A stretch of 5,078 bases of DNA from positions 1-5,078 of the forward strand of contig DAOVMP010000051.1 of assembly GCA_030630695.1 (NCBI GenBank), written 5' to 3'. The position numbers and the translations under genes are program-made. This DNA is from Candidatus Woesearchaeota archaeon (GTDB taxonomy: Archaea; Nanobdellota; Nanobdellia; Woesearchaeales; ARS49). Of the stretch, positions 1 to 4,873 are shown in pieces. How positions within the stretch are numbered: the first letter of the stretch is position 1; the number at the start of each line of letters is the position of its first letter. The notes beneath the pieces were generated by a model, which did not search any database, had not been told where the DNA came from, and saw nothing but the letters and a program-made list of their open reading frames with translations.

Positions 1-245
1 AAATGATTTCTAAGACGTCCATACAATTCCTTGCCTTTTTCATCTAAATCTGTTAATATTACTACATCTTTTGTTTTAGAAGCAATTGACTCAACAACTG
101 CATAAAGTGGTTTTTTAGAAAGAACAAATATTTTCTTAATACCCAGCAAATTATTCAATGTTTTCTTGTCATTAGGCCCTTCTACAATAATTATGCCGTC
201 GAATTCTTTTAATTTCGCTATCCATTCACTAATGTCTTTAATCAT
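1..245 (-). CDS. Small Toprim-domain protein (RNase M5-like/UPF0292-type), 3' end cut by window edge
   Basis: Reading the minus strand from an ATG at 245-243 gives 81 codons without a stop, running off the left edge. The product begins MIKDISEWIAKLKEFDG and then shows the two Toprim hallmarks: an acidic motif IIIVEGPNDKKTL (residues 18-30, catalytic-type Glu22, with Asp26) followed by a Leu-Gly turn, and a hydrophobic strand ending in the DxD motif VVILTDLDEKGKEL (residues 61-73, Asp66 and Asp68), expected to bind Mg2+. Stand-alone archaeal proteins of this kind are related to the Toprim domain of bacterial 5S-rRNA maturation nuclease M5 and of DnaG; their own substrate is not well established. 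A full protein of this family usually exceeds 100 residues, so the C-terminal part is missing here. The gene is divergent from the primase and shares its upstream region. The predicted transcript begins at or next to the ATG, so it is probably leaderless. The Toprim assignment is firm; the biochemical role is not. Confidence 0.87.
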   Translation of the reverse strand, partial: MIKDISEWIAKLKEFDGIIIVEGPNDKKTLNNLLGIKKIFVLSKKPLYAVVESIASKTKDVVILTDLDEKGKELYGRLRNH

Positions 246-252
246 AACAAAG

Positions 253-261
253 TATATAAAT
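253..261 (+). promoter_or_regulatory. TATA box for the primase gene
   Basis: TATATAAAT is centred near 257. Archaeal transcription normally begins about 25-27 nt downstream, which gives a start near 282-284 and a very short leader of about 10 nt before the ATG at 294. Its position overlaps the region needed by the opposing promoter. Confidence 0.55.
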
Positions 262-268
262 TAGAAAG

Positions 269-276
269 TATTTATA
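269..276 (-). promoter_or_regulatory. TATA box for the divergent Toprim gene
   Basis: On the minus strand this reads TATAAATA, preceded by AAGG, and is close to the archaeal consensus. A start about 26 nt downstream would lie near 246-247, right at the ATG at 245. That predicts a leaderless transcript, a common arrangement in archaea. The box lies about 16 bp from the plus-strand TATA box. Confidence 0.6.
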
Positions 277-282
277 CCTTTC

Positions 283-288
283 GGGGGT
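283..288 (+). promoter_or_regulatory. Shine-Dalgarno-like site before the primase gene
   Basis: GGGGGT stands 5 nt before the ATG at 294 and differs from GGAGGT by one base. It supports 294 as the start over the out-of-frame ATG at 289. If the TATA-derived start near 283 is right, this motif would be at the extreme 5' end of the message. Confidence 0.4.
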
Positions 289-293
289 ATGGT

Positions 294-1604
294 ATGTCTA
301 TTCATCTTAGTACTTTATTGAAATATTATAAGAGGGAAGATATTCAGAAGGCTATTCTAAAATCGTCAAAAGATAGAGAAATTGCAGTTAGTTATGGACT
401 AAAAGGTTTTGGCAAAAGACCTGATATTTTAAAATATCCAAGGGATATCTTAGAGTTTGTTAAGAGAGGCACTACTTCTTTTCATTGTTCAGAAGAATTA
501 TGGAACAAACCTTTGCAGCTCAACCCAGGATTAAAAAAAGAAGAATTAAACATTTTAAGAAAAGGCTGGGATTTAGTATTGGATATTGATTGCCCGTTTT
601 TAGAATACAGCAAATTTGCAGCAGATTTGTTGGTTCAGGCATTAAGATATCATGGTGTTACGTCTATTTCAGTTAAGTTTTCAGGAAATCATGGTTTTCA
701 TATAGCTGTGCCGTTTAAAACATTTCCAGAAAAGATTCATAAGATACCGACGAAAGATTGGTTTCCAGAAGGTCCAAGAAAGATTGCTTTATATTTGCAA
801 GAGATGATTAGACCGTTTCTAGCTAAAAAGATTTTAAAAATCGATAGTTTAAAAGAAATTCTAAAAAAATCAGGCAAAAAAAGAGATGAAATAATAAAAA
901 ATAATCAATTTGATCCTTTTGCAGTGTTAGATATTGATACTGTTTTGATTTCTTCAAGACATTTATACCGGATGCCTTATTGTTTTAATGAAAAATCGGG
1001 TTTGATCTCCATTCCTATAGATCCTAATGATATTATTATTTTTGATAAGAAAGATGCTGTTCCAGATAAGGTAAAACCGAATCTGAAATTTTTAGAACAT
1101 AAGGATATTAAAAAAAATGAAGCAAAAAAACTCTTGATTCAGGCGTTTGATTTTAAAATTAAAGAAGAAAAACAAAAAATAAAATTAAATAAAGAATATG
1201 AAACTCCAAAAGCCGCAATTCCGACTGAATCTTTCCCTCCTTGCATTCAAACAATTCTAAAAGGTTTAGAAGATGGTAAAAAACGTTCTGTTTTTACATT
1301 AATTAATTTCTTGACTTGTTGCGGTTGGTCTCATGATGAAGTTGAAGATTTTTTAAAAAAATGGAATAAAAAACACAAAGAACCGTTAAGAGAGGGTTAT
1401 TTCTTGGGTCAGTTAAGATATCATAAAACTCATAATAAAAAAATATTGCCTCCAAATTGTCAAAATAAATCCTACTACCAAGATATGCATATTTGCACTC
1501 CTGATAACCTCTGTAAAAAAATCAAAAACCCAGTTAATTATGCAATAATTAAACAAAAGTTTCTATATAGGAACAAGAATAAATCCACCACCCCTCAACA
1601 GTAA
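294..1604 (+). CDS. priS: Single-chain DNA primase: PriS catalytic domain with PriL-type iron-sulphur C-terminal domain
   Basis: A 436-residue archaeo-eukaryotic primase that would make the short primers needed for replication. The N-terminal two thirds are PriS-like. The catalytic DxD is Asp97/Asp99 in GWDLVLDIDC, the nucleotide-binding motif is FSGNHGFHI (129-137), and the third metal-ligand region is VLDIDTVLISSRHLYRMP (211-228, probably Asp215, with His223), followed by the KSG turn that corresponds to the family's H-x-K-T-G. After a Lys-rich linker (about 285-312) comes a second domain resembling the C-terminal domain of PriL. It has PPC at 315-317, then helices, then LPPNC (Cys389), Cys401, Cys407 and NPVNY, so Cys317/389/401/407 are the likely 4Fe-4S ligands. 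PriS alone is usually about 350 residues, so the extra length is this domain. The zinc-knuckle Cys/His cluster common just after the DxD in archaeal PriS is not seen. This layout recalls the fused primase of Nanoarchaeum equitans. Primase activity is inferred from motifs. Confidence 0.9.
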   Translation: MSIHLSTLLKYYKREDIQKAILKSSKDREIAVSYGLKGFGKRPDILKYPRDILEFVKRGTTSFHCSEELWNKPLQLNPGLKKEELNILRKGWDLVLDIDCPFLEYSKFAADLLVQALRYHGVTSISVKFSGNHGFHIAVPFKTFPEKIHKIPTKDWFPEGPRKIALYLQEMIRPFLAKKILKIDSLKEILKKSGKKRDEIIKNNQFDPFAVLDIDTVLISSRHLYRMPYCFNEKSGLISIPIDPNDIIIFDKKDAVPDKVKPNLKFLEHKDIKKNEAKKLLIQAFDFKIKEEKQKIKLNKEYETPKAAIPTESFPPCIQTILKGLEDGKKRSVFTLINFLTCCGWSHDEVEDFLKKWNKKHKEPLREGYFLGQLRYHKTHNKKILPPNCQNKSYYQDMHICTPDNLCKKIKNPVNYAIIKQKFLYRNKNKSTTPQQ

Positions 1605-1606
1605 CC

Positions 1607-1616
1607 TTTATAAATA
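1607..1616 (+). promoter_or_regulatory. TATA box of the ribosomal-protein operon (L3 promoter)
   Basis: TTTATAAATA begins 2 nt after the primase stop codon and is a near-consensus archaeal TATA box, preceded by AGTAACC as a possible BRE. A start about 26 nt downstream is expected near 1637, leaving a leader of roughly 160 nt before the L3 ATG at 1799. No T-run terminator for the primase gene is visible before it, so some read-through from upstream is possible. Confidence 0.65.
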
Positions 1617-1649
1617 AACTAGTGTTCTACAGTCTAATCTGACTATAGC

Positions 1650-1670
1650 CTGAAAACAGAAGCTTTTCAG
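1650..1670 (+). other. Hairpin in the L3 leader (CTGAAAA/TTTTCAG)
   Basis: A perfect 7-bp stem, CTGAAAA at 1650-1656 with TTTTCAG at 1664-1670, encloses a 7-nt loop CAGAAGC. It is not followed by a T-run, so it does not look like a terminator. Confidence 0.45.
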
Positions 1671-1745
1671 TACAAATGTTGGAGGTGGATTTAACTGATC
1701 TGACTTCTTGATTAGCTTCGAGTAAGGCGTGTTTGTCGGGGTGAA

Positions 1746-1769
1746 GATGCTGTGATTAAAGACAGTATC
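1746..1769 (+). other. Hairpin in the L3 leader (GATGCTGT/ACAGTATC)
   Basis: An 8-bp stem with one G-U pair, 1746-1753 with 1762-1769, encloses the loop GATTAAAG. It ends 29 nt before the L3 start codon. The loop has GA at one end and AAAG at the other, which faintly recalls L7Ae-binding loops, but the tandem G-A geometry does not fit well. Confidence 0.45.
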
Positions 1770-1798
1770 GTTGAATATATTATAGTAGGTAGTAGCTT

Positions 1799-2755
1799 AT
1801 GCCAACTAAAAGAAGTCCACGTAGGGGAACAATGCAGTTTTGGCCTAGAAAAAGGTCTAAGCGACAGTATCCTAGGATTAGACATTGGCCTTACAGTGAT
1901 GATATAAAACCGCTTGGTTTTTCAGGATACAAAGTAGGCATGGCTCATGCTCAATTCACTGATAACCGACCAAATTCTTTAACAAAAGGCGAAGACATTA
2001 TATGGCCGATAACAATCATTGAATGTCCGCCGTTAAAGGTTGCTTCTCTTGTTTTCTATAAAAAATTCACACATGGTTTACGTGCTGTTTCTCAAATTCT
2101 TGCGAATAAACTGGATAAAGACCTAAACAGAAAGATTCCTTTGCCAAAACATGCTAAAAAGAAAGACATAAAACCAGAAGAATTTGACGATTTAAGATTA
2201 TTAGTGTTCACACAGCCAAAACTAACAAGTATTGGTAAAAAAAAGCCAGAACTTTTTGAATTAGCTATTGGTGGTAAAAAAGATGATAAATTAAGGTTTG
2301 CACAAGAAAGGTTGGGTAAAGAAATATACTTGAAAGATGTTTTAGATGAAGGAAATTTACTAGATTCTAGAGCAATTACTCGAGGTAGAGGAACTCAAGG
2401 TCCTGTTAAAAGATTTGGTGTTGCTATTAGATCTCATAAATCTGAAAAAACAAAAAGAGGTCCTGGTAGTTTAGGTGGCTGGGGCAATAATCGTTCTTGG
2501 ACAGTTGCTCATGCAGGTCAGACAGGTTATCATCAAAGAACAGAGTATAATAAATGGTTGTTAAAAATTGATGATGATCCTGCTAAAATAAATAAAAAAT
2601 CTGGTTTTAAAAAATATGGTAATGTTAAAAATCCGTATATTATAATGAAAGGTTCTATCGCAGGACCAAATAGAAGATTAATCGTATTCACAAAAGCAGT
2701 AAGACCAAATCATAAAATTCCAAAGGAGGTTCCAGCAATTAATAAGATATACTGA
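1799..2755 (+). CDS. rpl3: Large-subunit ribosomal protein L3 (uL3), archaeal type
   Basis: A 318-residue uL3, one of the first proteins to bind 23S rRNA; its long loop reaches towards the peptidyl-transferase centre. The N-terminus RSPRRGTMQFWPRKRSKR (5-22) is the archaeal/eukaryotic L3 signature and fixes the ATG at 1799. The central beta-barrel carries ITRGRGTQGPVKRFGV (193-208), followed by the basic 'finger' KTKRGPGSLGGWGNN (217-231); Trp228 corresponds to the conserved tip tryptophan (yeast Trp255). The GQTGYHQRTEYNK block (240-252) is nearly invariant in archaea. Length is slightly below the roughly 330-350 of many archaea. It heads the operon after the long leader. L4 begins 2 nt after its stop codon. 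In many archaea a SPOUT-type methyltransferase gene precedes L3; here the primase does. Confidence 0.98.
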   Translation: MPTKRSPRRGTMQFWPRKRSKRQYPRIRHWPYSDDIKPLGFSGYKVGMAHAQFTDNRPNSLTKGEDIIWPITIIECPPLKVASLVFYKKFTHGLRAVSQILANKLDKDLNRKIPLPKHAKKKDIKPEEFDDLRLLVFTQPKLTSIGKKKPELFELAIGGKKDDKLRFAQERLGKEIYLKDVLDEGNLLDSRAITRGRGTQGPVKRFGVAIRSHKSEKTKRGPGSLGGWGNNRSWTVAHAGQTGYHQRTEYNKWLLKIDDDPAKINKKSGFKKYGNVKNPYIIMKGSIAGPNRRLIVFTKAVRPNHKIPKEVPAINKIY

Positions 2756-2757
2756 AA

Positions 2758-3564
2758 ATGGAATTAAAAATATTATCTAAAGAGAATAAGGAAATTGGTA
2801 AAAAGAAATTACCAAGTCAGTTTAGTGAACCTTCTAGATTTGATATTATTAAAAGAGCTGTTGAAGCTATTTTTGGTAATAAAAGGCAAAGATATGGTGC
2901 TAATCCAAGAGCGGGTAAAAGACATTCTACTTATCTTTCTAAGAAACGCAGAAGATTTAGAGGTGTTTATGGTCATAGTAGAACAAGAACTCCTAAAAAA
3001 GTCATGAGTCGTAGTGGTTCTCAGTTTAATTGGACAGGTGCTTTTGCTCCTAATGCACGAGGGGGTCACAGAGCTTTTCCTCCTAAGGCGGAAAAGATTT
3101 GGGTTTGTAAAATTAATAAAAAAGAAAAAAGAAAAGCAATACGGAGTGCTTTAGCATCTGCTTTAAATAAAGATTTGGTAATTAAAAGAGGGCATAAAGT
3201 TCCTAATGAATATCCTTTTTTGATTGCAAAAGATTTTGAATTGATTAATAAAACAAAAGATTTTAAATCTGCTTTATTATCTTTAGGTTTTAAAGCAGAA
3301 TTAGAAAGAGCTTCTAAAAAGAAAATTAGAGCAGGTAAGGGAAAACATAGAGCAAGACCTTATCAAAAAGCAAAAGGTCCTTTAGTTATTGTTTCTGGAA
3401 AATGTAAATTATTAAACACTGCAAAAAACATTGCTGGTATTGATGTTGTTGATATTAAAAATGTTAATGTAGAATTGTTAGCTCCTGGTTGTGTTCCAGG
3501 AAGATTGACTTTACTAACAGAAGAAGCAGTGAATAAAATCGAAAAGGAGGCTTTGTTTGTTTAA
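2758..3564 (+). CDS. rpl4: Large-subunit ribosomal protein L4 (uL4, archaeal L4e type)
   Basis: A 268-residue uL4; its extended loop lines the wall of the peptide exit tunnel. The archaeal/eukaryotic form is shown by the loop with GANPRAGKRHSTYLSKKRRR (47-66), YGHSRTRTPKKV (71-82) and ARGGHRAFPPK (100-110; many relatives have GGRRAHPP). The globular part follows with KGKHRARPYQKAKGPLVIV (194-212), NIAGIDVV (224-231) and LLAPGCVPGRLTLLTEEAV (240-258). Length agrees with archaeal relatives of about 250-270. The ATG at 2758 follows the L3 stop by 2 nt. A perfect GGAGGT sits at 2725-2730 inside L3 but is 27 nt away, too far for ordinary Shine-Dalgarno use, so translational coupling is likely. Confidence 0.98.
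   Translation: MELKILSKENKEIGKKKLPSQFSEPSRFDIIKRAVEAIFGNKRQRYGANPRAGKRHSTYLSKKRRRFRGVYGHSRTRTPKKVMSRSGSQFNWTGAFAPNARGGHRAFPPKAEKIWVCKINKKEKRKAIRSALASALNKDLVIKRGHKVPNEYPFLIAKDFELINKTKDFKSALLSLGFKAELERASKKKIRAGKGKHRARPYQKAKGPLVIVSGKCKLLNTAKNIAGIDVVDIKNVNVELLAPGCVPGRLTLLTEEAVNKIEKEALFV
3546..3550 (+). promoter_or_regulatory. Shine-Dalgarno motif that leaves two candidate L23 starts
   Basis: GGAGG inside the end of the L4 gene is 6 nt before an in-frame TTG at 3557 and 15 nt before the ATG at 3566. Spacing favours TTG, while the operon's 1-3 nt gap pattern and the family length favour ATG. Confidence 0.45.
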
Positions 3565-3565
3565 A

Positions 3566-3826
3566 ATGGATCCTTACAAAATAATTAAATATCCTTTGTC
3601 AACTGAAAAATCAATTAGATTGATGGAAGCAGAAAACAAGTTAATCTTTGTAGTTGATATTAGAGCGAAAAAGCCTGAAATAAAAAAAGCAATTGAACAG
3701 GCCTTCAAAGCAAAAGTAATCAAAGTAAACACATTCATTGCGCCCAAAGGAGAAAAAAGAGCATATGTTCAATTGGCTAAAGAAACTCCTGCAATTGACA
3801 TTGCAACTAATATGGGATTGATGTAA
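3566..3826 (+). CDS. rpl23: Large-subunit ribosomal protein L23 (uL23)
   Basis: An 86-residue uL23 that sits at the exit of the peptide tunnel, where SRP and chaperones dock. The N-terminus MDPYKIIKYPLSTEKSIRLM matches the family's 'hP-TEK' signature. NKLIFVVDIRAKKPEIKKAI (about 24-43) and AFKAKVIKVNTFIAPKGEKRAYV (about 45-67) are the conserved beta-alpha-beta core and RNA-binding loop. The archaeal ending IATNMGLM resembles the IASRIGVF-type terminus of haloarchaeal L23. I choose ATG 3566 because it gives the usual length (about 85) and a 1-nt gap after the L4 stop codon, like the other junctions. A TTG at 3557 would add three residues (MFK), overlap L4, and lie at an ideal distance from the GGAGG at 3546-3550, so it remains possible. 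The gene is followed directly by an unrecognised gene instead of L2. Confidence 0.95.
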   Translation: MDPYKIIKYPLSTEKSIRLMEAENKLIFVVDIRAKKPEIKKAIEQAFKAKVIKVNTFIAPKGEKRAYVQLAKETPAIDIATNMGLM

Positions 3827-3827
3827 A

Positions 3828-4154
3828 ATGGAAGGAATAAAAAAAGTAAAACCTAAAACCCGAAAGGATTTGAAGAATTTAACAGTTGGTGATGTTGTTG
3901 GAATTACTACCGGGTTTCCTCCTAACATGTGTGTTTTTGAAGGAGTTATAGATGACAGATTTGCATTCATGGAAAAAGATAGAAACAGTTATGACATCCA
4001 TAGCTCAAGAGAAAAATCGAATACAATTATAGTAGATGAAATTTGGGGAATTATGTTAATAGACCACACAAAAGTATTAGTTACATATCATCCAGGCGAT
4101 CCTGAATATGAATCAAAAAAACAGATGTTAATCGAAGCTAATCAATGGAGATAA
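3828..4154 (+). CDS. Unrecognised 108-residue protein inserted between L23 and L2
   Basis: I do not recognise this family. It is probably a real gene: it has the same strand, a 1-nt gap after the L23 stop codon, a 3-nt gap before L2, and AT-rich codon use like its neighbours. In most archaeal operons L23 is followed directly by L2. The protein begins with a Lys-rich stretch (residues 5-16, KKVKPKTRKDLK). A string of short hydrophobic strands follows: LTVGDVVGITTG (18-29), CVFEGVIDDRFAFME (35-49), NTIIVDEIWGIMLID (65-79) and KVLVTYHPGD (82-91), ending in a short charged helix. No transmembrane segment, signal peptide, Cys cluster or catalytic motif is seen. The strand-turn pattern would fit a small beta-barrel (SH3- or Sm-like), a fold often used to bind RNA, but that is only a guess. 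A role in ribosome assembly or translation is inferred from position alone. Confidence 0.85.
   Translation: MEGIKKVKPKTRKDLKNLTVGDVVGITTGFPPNMCVFEGVIDDRFAFMEKDRNSYDIHSSREKSNTIIVDEIWGIMLIDHTKVLVTYHPGDPEYESKKQMLIEANQWR
4147..4150 (+). promoter_or_regulatory. Shine-Dalgarno motif for L2
   Basis: GGAG lies 7 nt before the L2 ATG at 4158, inside the last codons of the preceding gene. It supports this start. Confidence 0.5.
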
Positions 4155-4157
4155 ATC

Positions 4158-4871
4158 ATGGGTAAAAGAATTATTCAACAGGCGAGAGGAAAGGGTTCTC
4201 CTACTTACAAGTCTCCGGGTTTTAGATTTAAAGCAGATGCTAAATTAAAACCGATTTCAAAAAAATTAGTTGATGGAAAGATTGTAGATATTGTACATTG
4301 TGCAGGTCATAGTGCTCCTTTGATTAGAGTTTGTTATGATGATGGTCAAATTGTTTTATTTGCCGCTCCTGAAGGTATTAGAGTAGGGGATAAAATCGGT
4401 TCAGGTTCTGGTGCAAATTGCGAGCCTGGAAATATTTTACCTTTAAGAGAAATTCCAGAAGGCACCCCTATATATAATATTGAATCTCAGCCAGGCGATG
4501 GTGGTAAGTTTTGTAAAACTTCTGGCGGTTTTGCAAGAATTGCAGCTAAGAGCTTGAAAACTGTTACAGTTGTTATGCCTTCTAAAAGTCAGAAAAAATT
4601 CAATAATGATTGCAGAGCTGTTGTTGGTATTGTTGCTGGCGGCGGCAGAACAGAAAAACCTTTTCTTAAAGCAGGCACTAAAATGTATAAGATGCGTTCA
4701 AAAAATAAGTTATATCCACGAACCAGTGCTTGTGCAATGAATGCAGTTGATCATCCTTTTGGTAATACTCGTTCAGCAAGAAAGGCCAGAAACAAAGGAG
4801 CTTCAAAAAATGCACCCCCTGGTAGAAAGGTTGGTTCATTATGGCCTAAGAGGACTGGTAAGAGGAAATAA
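4158..4871 (+). CDS. rpl2: Large-subunit ribosomal protein L2 (uL2, archaeal L8e type)
   Basis: A 237-residue uL2, needed for subunit joining and for peptidyl-transferase assembly. The N-terminus MGKRIIQQARGKGSPTYKSP is the archaeal form, shorter than the bacterial one, and total length fits archaeal relatives (about 240). The OB-like and SH3-like domains show CAGHSAPL (48-55), ANCEPGNILPLREIPEGTPI (86-105) and PGDGGKF (112-118). The C-terminal rRNA-binding region has CAMNAVDHPFG (192-202), where His199 matches the E. coli His229 implicated in peptidyl-transferase function, and APPGRKVG (219-226). Between these, most archaea have a glycine-rich GGG loop; here it reads NTRSARKARNKGASKN, the same length but basic and low in glycine. 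The start has GGAG at 4147-4150, 7 nt upstream. S19 begins 2 nt after the stop codon. Confidence 0.98.
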   Translation: MGKRIIQQARGKGSPTYKSPGFRFKADAKLKPISKKLVDGKIVDIVHCAGHSAPLIRVCYDDGQIVLFAAPEGIRVGDKIGSGSGANCEPGNILPLREIPEGTPIYNIESQPGDGGKFCKTSGGFARIAAKSLKTVTVVMPSKSQKKFNNDCRAVVGIVAGGGRTEKPFLKAGTKMYKMRSKNKLYPRTSACAMNAVDHPFGNTRSARKARNKGASKNAPPGRKVGSLWPKRTGKRK

Positions 4872-4873
4872 AC

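Larger units (their letters stand above)
1580..1693. repeat. Long-spaced inverted repeat flanking the L3 promoter
   Basis: The left arm TAAATCCACCACC (1580-1592, inside the last codons of the primase gene) and the right arm GGAGGTGGATTTA (1681-1693) are complementary at 12 of 13 positions, with one A-A mismatch. They are separated by 88 bp containing the primase stop codon, the L3 TATA box and a small hairpin. In a transcript reading through from the primase gene the arms could pair and bury the Shine-Dalgarno-like GGAGGT. A transcript started at the L3 promoter would contain only the right arm. The complementarity is directly visible; function is not. Confidence 0.5.
1637..1798 (+). promoter_or_regulatory. 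Long, possibly structured 5' leader of the L3 operon or unidentified small RNA
   Basis: No gene-sized reading frame and no tRNA, 5S rRNA or clear box C/D RNA pattern is found here. Visible elements are a hairpin with 7-bp stem (1650-1656 with 1664-1670), a hairpin with 8-bp stem including one G-U pair (1746-1753 with 1762-1769), a possible enclosing pairing CTAATC/GATTAG (1634-1639 with 1710-1715), an 8-nt direct repeat ATCTGACT (1637-1644 and 1698-1705), and a strong Shine-Dalgarno-like GGAGGTGG (1681-1688) with no suitable start after it. The nearest ribosome-site candidate for L3 itself is the weak AGGT at 1787-1790, 8 nt before its ATG. The leader could be an autoregulatory element for a ribosomal protein, or it could carry a separate small RNA. 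Both are inferences; the extent depends on the predicted transcription start. Confidence 0.4.

Noticed and set aside
1716..1730. TTCGAGT in the L3 leader, resembling a tRNA T-loop
   Set aside because: The flanking bases do not form the 5-bp T stem, and no acceptor, D or anticodon arm can be placed around it.
1650..1769. Possible box C/D or H/ACA guide RNA in the L3 leader
   Set aside because: Several CTGA and TGAT-like words exist, but not in C-D'-C'-D order with proper spacing, and the 1746-1769 hairpin pairs through the place where a kink-turn bulge would be needed.
1772..1785. GAATATATTATAG as a second L3 promoter
   Set aside because: A start about 26 nt downstream would fall after the L3 ATG, which is fixed by the conserved N-terminus.
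2795..3007. A 70-codon plus-strand frame inside L4
   Set aside because: Frame shadow of L4, with Leu/Lys-rich composition and no family resemblance.
2809..3069. An 86-codon open frame on the minus strand inside L4
   Set aside because: It lies wholly opposite the certain L4 gene, and its Ser/Thr/Phe-rich product looks like a mirror of Lys/Arg-rich coding sequence.
3641..3970. A 109-codon minus-strand frame across L23 and the next gene
   Set aside because: It spans two genes that are better supported on the plus strand; its product is Phe/Ser/Cys-rich with no motif.
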